Source: Roseateles violae (GTDB taxonomy: Bacteria > Pseudomonadota > Gammaproteobacteria > Burkholderiales > Burkholderiaceae_C). From it: DNA of 64,000 nucleotides. A model generated the notes under the pieces. The model had not been told where the DNA came from and did not search any database. It worked only from the letters and a program-made list of their open reading frames with translations. Position 1 is the stretch's first letter. The number at the start of each line of letters is the position of its first letter. Positions 8,009 through 16,458 of the stretch are shown in pieces. Location of the stretch: the NCBI RefSeq assembly GCF_030410485.1, contig NZ_JAUHHC010000005.1, positions 434,001-498,000 on the forward strand, written 5' to 3'. The translations under genes were made by a program, and so were the position numbers.

Positions 8009-9931
8009 CTAGTGTGCGAATGCGTCCAGAGCAGCATCAGCAGATGCGCAGTGCCTAGCAAGCATCGGTTCCATTTTCACTAGGCGACGGAGCTTAGGCA
8101 GGAAAGCTCTTGCCGCATTCTTGTCGCTCGTCTCGAAAGCGATCTCGGTGAGCCATTCACCCGCAAATCGAGCCCATTCTTCTAGGTCCTCGAATGAGGC
8201 CGCGGTGATTAAGGCAATCCTCAACTCCTCGTCTAGATCTCCACTGAGACGCTTCCGGCGCCGCATAACACGCGTAAGCACACGGAGTGCATCCGCGAGG
8301 TCTCCACTGCGCGTGACCGCGGCAAGAGTTGCAAGCCCCCCCACAAGACTGAAGTTCTTACCTTTGTCGTCTGTGTCCTCAAGAGAAAATCTGACACGCC
8401 GCAATGCGCCTGCTGCGAGGTCCGCCATTCCTTCCTGCATGTCAAATAGCAGTGCCCCGTTTACAAGTCCCGCAAATGCACTTGCCTCAAGACGATCAGC
8501 TTCAAGCGCGGTTCTCACCGCACGCAGCAAGTCGTCAGGATAGGGACGCCCAGAAGCGACCGCGCCTTCCATCGGGCCGGGGAGATGCGGGAAAGGCCAC
8601 TGGGCGGCTTGCGCAAGCTTTGAGTCTGGACCAAGGAGAAGCTTCCTTAGGGAATCGAGTTTGATCTTGCCTTCATTCCGACCTGCCGCATTCGTTATGC
8701 GACCTATGAACTCAAAACGAAGTTGATCGGCGCCCACGAAGTCGGGAAGCCAACGAGGTTCACGGCGAAGATCGATCAGTCCTTGCAGAAAGTAGATCTG
8801 ACCAATGCCCATAGCTTGGGCCCATCGTGTGACGCTTGCAATATTGATTCGCGCTTCATTGATGGCGCGGATCACAAGCGAGGCATGTGCGATCGCTGCT
8901 TGCCTGAGATAGAACGGAGGGGCATCTCCAAGAGTACGCTTCCGCGCGAGTTCAGAGGCCGCCATGACAACCGTGGCGCACAAGAGAGCGAAACTGCTAC
9001 CGTCGTCTTCGGGATCGTCTAGCAATAGTCCTTCGACTATCCGCTCAACAAGTGGACCAAGCTCGGGAAAGACATCCAGATGAGAAAGCGCAATCTCTAC
9101 CGCGCCGACTCGCGAGATCGGATCGCCATGCTCGACCAACCACTCATAAATTTGAACTAGCTCATGTCGGTCAAACGCGTCGATTTGTACGCACTCTGCA
9201 ATCGCCCCCGCCGAGCACATCAGCAGCGCAAAACTAAACCCCTGCCGACTCTCACCGCCTTGAAGATTCGCGATGCGAGGCTTTGCTCCAGCCTCAACAT
9301 ACTCCGCGACGGTGGCGCTCTGCCCAAGTCTCCCGACAAGATGTTCGTAGTAGCGGCGATCATGTGGAACCAGCGTTGTGACATCGACATTCACTTGCTC
9401 CATGTTCGCCCGAAGAGCCCGGAAGACATTTGCTGGCGTTAGCTCGATGTCCGCTATCAGTTCTGCGAACTCATCGTCACTGAGTGGTGATTGCCGCAGA
9501 CGATTTAGCCAGCTTTGGGTGCTCTCGCGGTCCAAGAAAATCGCCGGCACCATTCGCTCGAACCAGCCTGTTCTAACCGACACATCGTCCGCAAGTGCGG
9601 AGTGGTCCATCAAAGAATAGTGTTTCTCTTTGGTACGCAGTGAAAACGCCACGCCCTCGTCTCGCGGCTCGGCGAGCAACTGCCAAGTCCGACCATTCTG
9701 ATCGTCGACGGAGATGACAGACCCAAGGTCTCGGATGGCGCTCCGAATGCTTTGATAGAGCTGGCTGCGGTTAAAGGATGGGCCATCCTTTCCGAGCGCC
9801 AGGCTGGTTGTCGTTGCGATGCGCCATCGTCCAATGAATGCCTTGTCATCAAGGAGGGCGCGTTGAACGTCGGGAGGGAGCAGATCAATGGCTGCTTGAA
9901 CAAGCACCCCTTCGATAGCCCTACGATTCAT
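8009..9931 (-). CDS. Large helical protein, partner of the hydrolase-TPR-PIN protein
   Basis: The start is the ATG at 9931, with GGAGG upstream and an 11-base overlap with the end of the preceding gene, so the two are translationally coupled. The 640-residue product is mostly helical with repeat-like segments (for example around residues 230-330 and 440-560) and no catalytic motif that I recognise. The N-terminal 60 residues (A-A-I-D-L-L-P-P-D-V-Q-R-A-L-L-D) resemble a small adaptor fold. Tight coupling makes it a probable structural or regulatory subunit of the upstream protein. Confidence 0.6.
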   Translation of the reverse strand: MNRRAIEGVLVQAAIDLLPPDVQRALLDDKAFIGRWRIATTTSLALGKDGPSFNRSQLYQSIRSAIRDLGSVISVDDQNGRTWQLLAEPRDEGVAFSLRTKEKHYSLMDHSALADDVSVRTGWFERMVPAIFLDRESTQSWLNRLRQSPLSDDEFAELIADIELTPANVFRALRANMEQVNVDVTTLVPHDRRYYEHLVGRLGQSATVAEYVEAGAKPRIANLQGGESRQGFSFALLMCSAGAIAECVQIDAFDRHELVQIYEWLVEHGDPISRVGAVEIALSHLDVFPELGPLVERIVEGLLLDDPEDDGSSFALLCATVVMAASELARKRTLGDAPPFYLRQAAIAHASLVIRAINEARINIASVTRWAQAMGIGQIYFLQGLIDLRREPRWLPDFVGADQLRFEFIGRITNAAGRNEGKIKLDSLRKLLLGPDSKLAQAAQWPFPHLPGPMEGAVASGRPYPDDLLRAVRTALEADRLEASAFAGLVNGALLFDMQEGMADLAAGALRRVRFSLEDTDDKGKNFSLVGGLATLAAVTRSGDLADALRVLTRVMRRRKRLSGDLDEELRIALITAASFEDLEEWARFAGEWLTEIAFETSDKNAARAFLPKLRRLVKMEPMLARHCASADAALDAFAH

Positions 9932-12900
9932 TTCCCGCCTCCAACTCGTCCGCCGAAAAGTCGACACCTTGGTCAACGATCGCCTTAGCGCGTTCGAGCA
10001 GAAGCCCATATGCCTTGTGATCCTCGTCGGCAATTGGATTGAGGATACGAGAGCCGAACCAGCGCCAATAGGCTTCTTTCACCGCTTGAGACTGAGTCAC
10101 AGCAAGCATCATCAGAAGCGCCACCCAGTTTAGGTATCGATCTTCTAGTTGTTGTGCCCCCTCATTGAGGCGGTGCGTCCAGCCCCGGACATCACCCAGC
10201 TTCAAAAGCCAGTCTGACCGTGCGCATGCCGCAGCTTCGTCCAAATCGCCAGTCCATTGCTCCTTCAGCACAAGCATTGAAACGCCGAGCACAGTGTTCA
10301 GCCAAGGGAGCTCCTTGGGGAACTGAAGCAAATCACTCATGCGGATGCGTTGGACATTCTCCCGAACGATCCGCAGTTCTGCAGTCTCAACAAGAGCTCC
10401 ATTGACAACAGGTGCGCTGGAAATGAACTCCGACAGTTCCTTGTGACTGAGGGGCATCAACGCATAGTTCGCGCGACGCAACGCTGTCCTGGCTTCTAGG
10501 ACTTTTGCCGCGGAGAGCGCGCCACGTCGCTGCAGGGAATCTAGTAGGTCAACGGTCGTCAGCAACGGCTTGGTAGACGTCTCTGACGCGATGGAAAGAT
10601 GTTGATTCAGGAATCGGTCGTCGCTGACGCCAGCATCCGCGTTGTCGATCAGCCTTAGCATGGCGACGGACGGGTGCGCCAATGCGCCCCGGGGGCTATC
10701 CTCGTCGTCGACGCGAATTGCTCTTCCGAGGTGTACCTTGCCACTCTCAAGACCATTCTTCAAATTGCTGCGCAGCCCGTCCACGACCTTGATGACAGCG
10801 GCGCTGCTTGCGTCATGCCGAATGAGCGCATTGGCTTCCTCTATCTCGCTTTGAGGAACGACCGCCGTAACGCCGGCGCGATGCAGTTTCTGGAGGAGCC
10901 CAAGGAATTCCAGGTGAGAGACGGTGATGTCATCCAGATAGAGAACAGCGCCGTCCGCAATGTCGGGTCTAGACGGCCACGGAGCTTCTCGCAATCTAAG
11001 CGCATCGCGGGCCTCGTCGGCCTCCTTCGCAGTAAGAATACCTTTCTGCGCAAGCTTGTCGACTACATCCACCGCGCTACAGAGACACGGCATATAGCCA
11101 GCAAGATCAGCTTCCTCTTTCATGAAGGTACTGACTCTGTGGATGGGGCCACCTCGAACGACCAACCGTTGCCTCTTATCTGAATGAATAGGATCCGAGG
11201 CCTCCGCAATCAACGCAGCCAGCGATTCGCCAACTTCATTGATTAGGCCCTCCGGCGCAGATGAAGTGCCGTCGAAGGCCCGTAAATGTCGGTCAGCAAT
11301 CATTTGCCGAAGCTCTCGAGCAGCAGCGACCCGGCTGGGCTGATGAAAGAGGATTCGGGCTTTCTCGTCCAGCAGCCAGCCAAGCGTGTTGTGAGGGATG
11401 ACGATCCTGTCGAATGTGGAGATGTATAGACCAAGGACTCCCAGCAACTCCGCTGTGATCAGCGACGTGGGGTCCATCGCAATCACGCTGGGGTCGAACG
11501 CCGCTGATGCCCGCGCACCACTGAGTGCATGAACTATTGGCCGTCGGCGAACGTCCGGCTCATCGACATTGCTGAGCGCCGGCAACAGGAATAAGTTCAG
11601 AAGCGACCGGTTCAGGATCCGACCGAACGTGAATTGGGGAATCTCTCCCTTGGTGAGTAGACTCCAAGCATCGGCTTCACGCTTATCCCAAGCTGGTTTC
11701 CGCTCAACGATGTCTTCGATCGAAAACCTCTGAACAAGTCCATCGCCCGCCTGCTCCGATAACGCAGCGCTTTGCTCGAACCATTGAAACACTTCGCGGC
11801 TTTCTTCCCAACCGGCAGAAACTGCGGCGTGATAGCAACCGAGGAGGGTTGCCGAGTCCCCTGCGGCTCGCTGCGCCGCCTCGCGCACAAGATCCCTTCC
11901 TCGCGCAACGCCAATGAGCTGTGCAATCTGTCCCGCACGGAGCAACTCCGTGGGCGCTCGCTCCACGCGGTTGCTCCATTCGCTCTCGACAAATCCTTGC
12001 AGCGATTCCCAGTCTCCTGAGGTGACGGCAAGGCTGACTTGCAATTGGCGGGCGCCGGCTGAATCGGCAGTTTGGCGCAATGCATCCAACGCCAAGCGCG
12101 CTTCATTGAGGCGGCCTTGCTCGCAAAGAGTGCGGGCATAGAGGAGACGTGCCTGGTCGTACCGAACGGATAGATCAGCGTATTCAGCAAATACGGCCAG
12201 CACTTCTTCTAAGCGCTCCTGGTTGTATAGCGCGACCGCGTATCGATGTGCGTCGGCAATATCGCCAGTCAAGGCCAATAGAGACTTGCCGTACTCCGCA
12301 GTTTTTGCCCAATTTCTCGTACCCTCATAGGCATCGACAAGGAGGCGCAGATCCACAATGGACCTACTCTTTTCATAGGTCGCGAGTCGGCCACCGATAG
12401 GATCATTGCCAGCAACCTCTTCAAGCAGGCGGCGCAGCCGATCTTCCTCGTTCGGCGTAATACCTTTGCCTATCGCCTCCCGGAGGAGAACTTCTGCTTG
12501 TGCGACTTGCCCAGATTTGGCGAGCGTCTCGATCTCGAAGAAATAGACGCCCTTCCATTCGAGATGGTCCAATAGCTGCGCACGATGCTTGTCAACATAC
12601 GAGGCAGCAGCAGCGTGGCTTCCTTGAACGAACGCAAGCGAAAAGCGCGCCACTGCGGCATCAGGCGAGGTCCCGCCGCTCAGGGCCGTCTGGCGATCGA
12701 CTTCCTTTTCGACCTGCGGTAGATCAATCTCGATACCAAACTGCACAGCTAGATTAAGGCGTCGAAGGAGTACCGTCGGGTCCCTCAGGCTGGCGGTCAT
12801 TTCACTTCGGGCAGACGCTTCGTGCTCGGGGTCCCGAAGCCGAAGCCAGAGCGCTCGATCACTTGCGTCTCCTGCGCTTACCGACATTCCGAGTTCAGCG

Positions 12901-14561
12901 GCGACCGATGCCAGGCGCTCGTAGAGTTCCACAGCTCTTCTTCTGTGGCCGAGGCTGTCAGGCTCGCTGCGCAGTGGAAATGTCGCAGCATTGCTAGGAA
13001 TGTATTGTCGCGGCAGCATCCGCAATTCATCCGGCACCGCTTGTATGAGATATGCATCCGCTGCGAACCTGAGAATCGCGGGCGTTCGTTCGAAATCGGC
13101 TGTTGTCAGCGCGGTCACAAGCTCATACGCGATGTCCCATGATCCTGCGTCCAATGCAGATCCAAGCCGAAACAGCTTTGCATCGCTGTCGAGATCGGCG
13201 CCAGTCAAGCCGGCGTGCTGAAGCCAAGTCTCGGCCTCTTCAAACCCTTTAGTCTTCTGAACACAGATGTACGCGGCGCCGCGCGCCATCGGCATGTCAA
13301 TAGCAGCCAGCAATCCGAGACTATCCGCAAGGTTGCCGCTGCCCTGCTTTATGAAAGCCCGGGCAATCGAGATCAGTTCCTGGCTAGGACTTGTGATGCG
13401 ATCCAGTGCCGACTGCGCTTCGTCAGGCGCAGTAGTCGCTAGGAACCTTGCGCACCAGGCGAGCGCCTCGCCTTTAGTGGCGCTGCTAGCCAGTGCAAGG
13501 ACACCGTTGTCCAAGCTGACCGTCAAGCGTCGCGCGTCCTCGATCGTATTGACGCCTGCAAAAAACCGACATCTGCGCAAGCGCTCTGTTTGCCGCGCAA
13601 CCTCGGCGTCAACAATTGCCGTGTCCATGGCCGGCACAAGTGATCTGGCCTCGACTGTTCGCTTGACGGCTTCGAGCGCTAGAGTTTGCTCCTGGCTCTG
13701 CGTCGTAAGTTGCCTGAGTTGGCTGGTATTGCTTTCAAGCGCCTCTGCCATCCGCGCTAGGCGCGGAACGGCAAAAGGGCGCGCGATGAACTCCTTCAAG
13801 AGAACATAGACATCTGTTTCCCGGCTATCGGGCTTGCAAATGGTTGTGTGACTTTCATCCACCGTGATGGGCAGCTCGGGCAATCCTGGATCAGCACTAT
13901 CCGACCAAACGACCTTTCCGAAGGTTTCATGGAGGTTGATCCCCAAAACGCGTTCGGGGCGGCCTTCGGCTAACAGCAGATGCTCAATACCGCTGGCCTG
14001 GCTTTTCTTTCGATACCAGCGGTTGAGGTCTTTCAGCTGCGGACTGCCTAAAAGAAGATCCCGCGTTGCGGCGGAAGGCCGAAGCAAGAGCATCCGCAGT
14101 GCAACTGCGAGGTTGGCCAGGATCGCGCCACGATGCGGCGTACCTAAGAAGGCTATGCGCCTAACGCGCGCGAGAAAATCCTGGGCCCTACCATTGCTCT
14201 CGGCATCACGATCGGCGCTCCGGAGCAACTGTTCCACGACGAGTCCGCCAAGGCTGTGCACGACAAAGATGACATTGCCATTCGCCAGCCGGGGCTCAAC
14301 AAGCAGTCTGGCAAGGACGTTGTCCGCCCGATCGGGCAGCGCCAGCGCGATGCCGCCCCAATTGGTCTTCGGGGCAGGATAGCCAACAAGCCATATGCCC
14401 AGCCCAGCAATGTCTTCAGACAACCAGCCTGGCCAAAGCACCGGAGGCTTTGAGGCCGTGGAGGTCCAAGTCGTCCTTATGTCGCCAGAAAGTCCATGTA
14501 CAAAAATGACATGGGTTGTGGCGTCAGCATGGTTGCCGGCGATAGCTTGGAGTTCAGCCAG
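9921..14561 (-). CDS. Giant alpha/beta-hydrolase - TPR - PIN-like protein, probable CTG start
   Basis: The N-terminal 240 residues are a serine hydrolase: V-I-F-V-H-G-L-S-G-D at about 16-25, nucleophile elbow V-H-S-L-G-G with Ser near 101, and a candidate catalytic His in E-S-H-T-T near 237. A coiled coil (about 280-310) and some 650 residues of TPR-like helices follow. Two later stretches read like the first strand of PIN nucleases: M-D-P-T-S-L-I near 1028 and Y-L-D-D-I-T-V near 1205. The order hydrolase-TPR-PIN is typical of bacterial conflict proteins. The first standard start codon (GTG at 14441) comes after the VHGLSG strand, so it cannot be the start. A CTG at 14561 preceded at good distance by AAGGGGGG gives a natural N-terminus, 1546 residues. 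Confidence 0.65.
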   Translation of the reverse strand: MAELQAIAGNHADATTHVIFVHGLSGDIRTTWTSTASKPPVLWPGWLSEDIAGLGIWLVGYPAPKTNWGGIALALPDRADNVLARLLVEPRLANGNVIFVVHSLGGLVVEQLLRSADRDAESNGRAQDFLARVRRIAFLGTPHRGAILANLAVALRMLLLRPSAATRDLLLGSPQLKDLNRWYRKKSQASGIEHLLLAEGRPERVLGINLHETFGKVVWSDSADPGLPELPITVDESHTTICKPDSRETDVYVLLKEFIARPFAVPRLARMAEALESNTSQLRQLTTQSQEQTLALEAVKRTVEARSLVPAMDTAIVDAEVARQTERLRRCRFFAGVNTIEDARRLTVSLDNGVLALASSATKGEALAWCARFLATTAPDEAQSALDRITSPSQELISIARAFIKQGSGNLADSLGLLAAIDMPMARGAAYICVQKTKGFEEAETWLQHAGLTGADLDSDAKLFRLGSALDAGSWDIAYELVTALTTADFERTPAILRFAADAYLIQAVPDELRMLPRQYIPSNAATFPLRSEPDSLGHRRRAVELYERLASVAAELGMSVSAGDASDRALWLRLRDPEHEASARSEMTASLRDPTVLLRRLNLAVQFGIEIDLPQVEKEVDRQTALSGGTSPDAAVARFSLAFVQGSHAAAASYVDKHRAQLLDHLEWKGVYFFEIETLAKSGQVAQAEVLLREAIGKGITPNEEDRLRRLLEEVAGNDPIGGRLATYEKSRSIVDLRLLVDAYEGTRNWAKTAEYGKSLLALTGDIADAHRYAVALYNQERLEEVLAVFAEYADLSVRYDQARLLYARTLCEQGRLNEARLALDALRQTADSAGARQLQVSLAVTSGDWESLQGFVESEWSNRVERAPTELLRAGQIAQLIGVARGRDLVREAAQRAAGDSATLLGCYHAAVSAGWEESREVFQWFEQSAALSEQAGDGLVQRFSIEDIVERKPAWDKREADAWSLLTKGEIPQFTFGRILNRSLLNLFLLPALSNVDEPDVRRRPIVHALSGARASAAFDPSVIAMDPTSLITAELLGVLGLYISTFDRIVIPHNTLGWLLDEKARILFHQPSRVAAARELRQMIADRHLRAFDGTSSAPEGLINEVGESLAALIAEASDPIHSDKRQRLVVRGGPIHRVSTFMKEEADLAGYMPCLCSAVDVVDKLAQKGILTAKEADEARDALRLREAPWPSRPDIADGAVLYLDDITVSHLEFLGLLQKLHRAGVTAVVPQSEIEEANALIRHDASSAAVIKVVDGLRSNLKNGLESGKVHLGRAIRVDDEDSPRGALAHPSVAMLRLIDNADAGVSDDRFLNQHLSIASETSTKPLLTTVDLLDSLQRRGALSAAKVLEARTALRRANYALMPLSHKELSEFISSAPVVNGALVETAELRIVRENVQRIRMSDLLQFPKELPWLNTVLGVSMLVLKEQWTGDLDEAAACARSDWLLKLGDVRGWTHRLNEGAQQLEDRYLNWVALLMMLAVTQSQAVKEAYWRWFGSRILNPIADEDHKAYGLLLERAKAIVDQGVDFSADELEAGNES

Positions 14562-14614
14562 AGTACGCCCCCCTTGGTCCCTATTTGGCGCAATCCTACG
14601 TGATGTTCACGCAT
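14562..14614 (-). other. Start region of the giant protein: G6 tract and out-of-frame ATG
   Basis: On the minus strand an ATG at 14614 opens a frame that would join the giant protein only if one base were added at the run of six G residues (14568-14573). In the protein's own frame the codons back to the TGA at 14608 contain no ATG, GTG or TTG. So initiation is either at CTG (14561), or the run is a slippery or phase-variable site, or the locus carries a one-base deletion or sequencing error. Confidence 0.55.
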
Positions 14615-14644
14615 GCCCAATAGGCCCGTAACCGACCCGTGAGA

Positions 14645-15208
14645 TCACGACGTTTGTGCGCCAGTCTGTCCTGTGGTCTGTGCACGATGTACGTGAACGA
14701 TGCGGTTGGGCCGAATCATTGATAGATATGCCGGATAGCCAGCAAGGAAAAAGCACGCTAGATAAACCGATATCGCTGCCATGTGCCGCCCGTCGAAACC
14801 AGGTTGGCTCAGGACCAAAGCGCACCACATGGCCGTCCAAACAGCGAAACAGGTGATCTGCACGTATCCAATCCACAAGACGGAAACTGATGGCTTCAAC
14901 GTCGCTGTCAACCCACGAACGCGAAGAACACCGGCCTTGAAGAGCTGCTTGATCTGAAGGTCCGTGAAACCGTAGGCCTTCCTGATTTCGACAATCTCCG
15001 CACGGGCGGGCTGTGGAGCATCGAAACCAAATCTGGCCCGAAACAGCCGGCCCCGCTCCGTACACCACACATCTAGCTCAGAATCGGGCGTCGTGGCGAG
15101 CAGTAGGTCCAAAGGCTGCGGCATTGCGACTTCCACATAGTCACGCATAGCCACTTTTTGGCCTTGCCCAAGATTGAATTGTTGGCCTAGTTCCTGGTTC
15201 CCGCTCAT
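14645..15208 (-). CDS. Two-helix membrane protein with an N-terminal GRDY-like tag
   Basis: The 187-residue product begins three bases after the stop of the XRE gene and has a GAGAAG ribosome site. Two hydrophobic helices lie near residues 108-130 and 140-160. Its first 25 residues include F-N-L-G-Q-G-Q-K-V-A-M-R-D-Y, closely matching the last residues of the XRE protein upstream (I-N-I-G-K-K-Q-R-V-A-G-R-D-Y). The domain between, with K-A-Y-G-F-T-D-L-Q-I-K-Q-L, may be a small helical domain. It probably anchors part of this locus in the inner membrane. Not a family I can name. Confidence 0.6.
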   Translation of the reverse strand: MSGNQELGQQFNLGQGQKVAMRDYVEVAMPQPLDLLLATTPDSELDVWCTERGRLFRARFGFDAPQPARAEIVEIRKAYGFTDLQIKQLFKAGVLRVRGLTATLKPSVSVLWIGYVQITCFAVWTAMWCALVLSQPGFDGRHMAAISVYLACFFLAGYPAYLSMIRPNRIVHVHRAQTTGQTGAQTS

Positions 15209-15211
15209 AGG

Positions 15212-15859
15212 TCACTTCTCGTTGTAGTCCCTGCCGGCAACGCGCTGCTTCTTGCCGATATTGATCTGGACGTTCCGGTTGGTCTCGCCCAGTAAGGCAG
15301 TCATTTTGTCGACGGGCTTGCGGGCCTGAAAGTGTGCGATGGCCGAAGCGAGGATGTTTCTCCTCTGCTCGTTTGGGTCCGACGTCCAAGCATGCCCGTT
15401 GTACAGCTCTACTGCGAGGTCAATGTACCGATCATCTGGGGCAATCCGTTCCAGCAGCTCACGAAAGAGCGGCTGTTCGTTGGCTAGCCCGAGCTGCCCG
15501 TCGGCAATTAGCCGGAGGAAGTCTTTGGCGACAGGGTCTCCGTCCACCACCGCAGCGCGAGCTACAGCTATCTGAATGAGGATTGCTCGCAGCAAGTCAT
15601 GCCGTATCCCGACGCCGCCGAACATGGAGCCGGCTCCCGTAAGGAGCCAGTCAATAGATACCTCGAACTCCCGCTTCAATGCGAGAAGCAGATCGGTACC
15701 AGGGCGCTTCAGCCCCCGAGCAACCTCGCTCACGTAGCCGGTACTCATCCCCATCTTGCGGGCGAGATCCGTCTGACTGACCCCCATATGCGCGAGAACC
15801 GCGCGGAGCCGAGCAGCAATCATCAGGATGTCGTCGTCAAAAATCGCTTGCTCACTCAT
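15212..15859 (-). CDS. XRE-family regulator with C-terminal GRDY tag
   Basis: The 215-residue product has an N-terminal helix-turn-helix at about 15-70 (V-S-Q-T-D-L-A-R-K-M-G-M-S-T-G-Y-V-S-E-V), like phage CI and plasmid regulators. The middle is helical, and the last 20 residues carry the I-N-I-G-K-K-Q-R-V-A-G-R-D-Y tag shared with the next protein. It is the first gene of the minus-strand set that runs through 14645, 9921 and 8009, and probably represses it. The palindrome at 15880-15891 is the likely operator. Confidence 0.8.
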   Translation of the reverse strand: MSEQAIFDDDILMIAARLRAVLAHMGVSQTDLARKMGMSTGYVSEVARGLKRPGTDLLLALKREFEVSIDWLLTGAGSMFGGVGIRHDLLRAILIQIAVARAAVVDGDPVAKDFLRLIADGQLGLANEQPLFRELLERIAPDDRYIDLAVELYNGHAWTSDPNEQRRNILASAIAHFQARKPVDKMTALLGETNRNVQINIGKKQRVAGRDYNEK

Positions 15860-15879
15860 TTCTGGGTAGATTATATTTC

Positions 15880-15891
15880 TCTCAATTGAGA
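15880..15891. promoter_or_regulatory. Perfect 12-bp palindrome TCTCAATTGAGA in divergent promoter
   Basis: TCTCAATTGAGA sits 21 bases upstream of the XRE start and 38 bases before the Ner-like gene, in an AT-rich stretch that stands out from its surroundings. Partial symmetry continues outward (ATAT arms). It is the natural candidate operator for the XRE or the Ner-like protein, controlling both directions. Confidence 0.65.
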
Positions 15892-15928
15892 TATTTACTG
15901 CGCATCAGAGACATCCTACGCTTTTCCA

Positions 15929-16222
15929 ATGACACAGTCACCTCACATGGATGCTATCGAGATCTGCTATCGCCTGCGGAGATCGGGGTACACCCAGCGT
16001 GCAGTTGCGACCGAGTTGAACGTCTCGATCTCTGTAGTTGGCAACGTGATCCACGACCGAGTGACGGCCCATGCCGTAGCGACGTTCATCGCTCAAAAGA
16101 TTGGCGTGTCGGTGCAGGAGCTTTGGCCGCAACGGTATGTCTTCAAGCCGCGCGGGGCGTCCGCCCGACGCGGTCACGGGACAGCCGACGGAAGTGATGG
16201 GAAGGATTTGCCTAAAGGCTAA
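15929..16222 (+). CDS. Ner/Nlp-like winged helix DNA-binding protein
   Basis: The 97-residue product has the compact Ner fold: E-I-C-Y-R-L-R-R-S-G-Y-T-Q-R-A-V-A, then N-V-S-I-S-V-V-G-N-V-I, and the hallmark ending L-W-P-Q-R-Y near residue 67. Ner of phage Mu represses early transcription; bacterial homologues are called Nlp or SfsB. It is divergent from the XRE gene across a 69-base region, so the pair looks like a bistable switch. An ATG at 15947 is an alternative start. Confidence 0.75.
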   Translation: MTQSPHMDAIEICYRLRRSGYTQRAVATELNVSISVVGNVIHDRVTAHAVATFIAQKIGVSVQELWPQRYVFKPRGASARRGHGTADGSDGKDLPKG

Positions 16223-16252
16223 ACAACCAACAGGTCAGCGCCAGAATGAAAA

Positions 16253-16281
16253 ATGGCCTGCAGGTACCAGCCGCAGGCCAT
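16253..16281 (+). terminator. Hairpin downstream of the Ner-like gene
   Basis: A perfect 9-bp stem (ATGGCCTGC and complement) with an 11-base loop lies 30 bases after the Ner-like stop and is followed by a short T-rich stretch. It is a plausible but weak intrinsic terminator, or part of the IS21 left end. Confidence 0.4.
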
Positions 16282-16458
16282 CTTGTAGCGTTTTCGAAAG
16301 TGGGGACTTTCTGCTGCGCATTCTGAGCTTCGTGTTTGAGCGTGTCAAGCGCTCGGACCGCCTGTTTTCGGTAATCCGTGCAGGGTGCCAATTTGCGGTG
16401 ACCTGCGCGCATGGATCCGCCATACGGCGGCTCGGGAATGGCGAACAGGAGACTTCAA

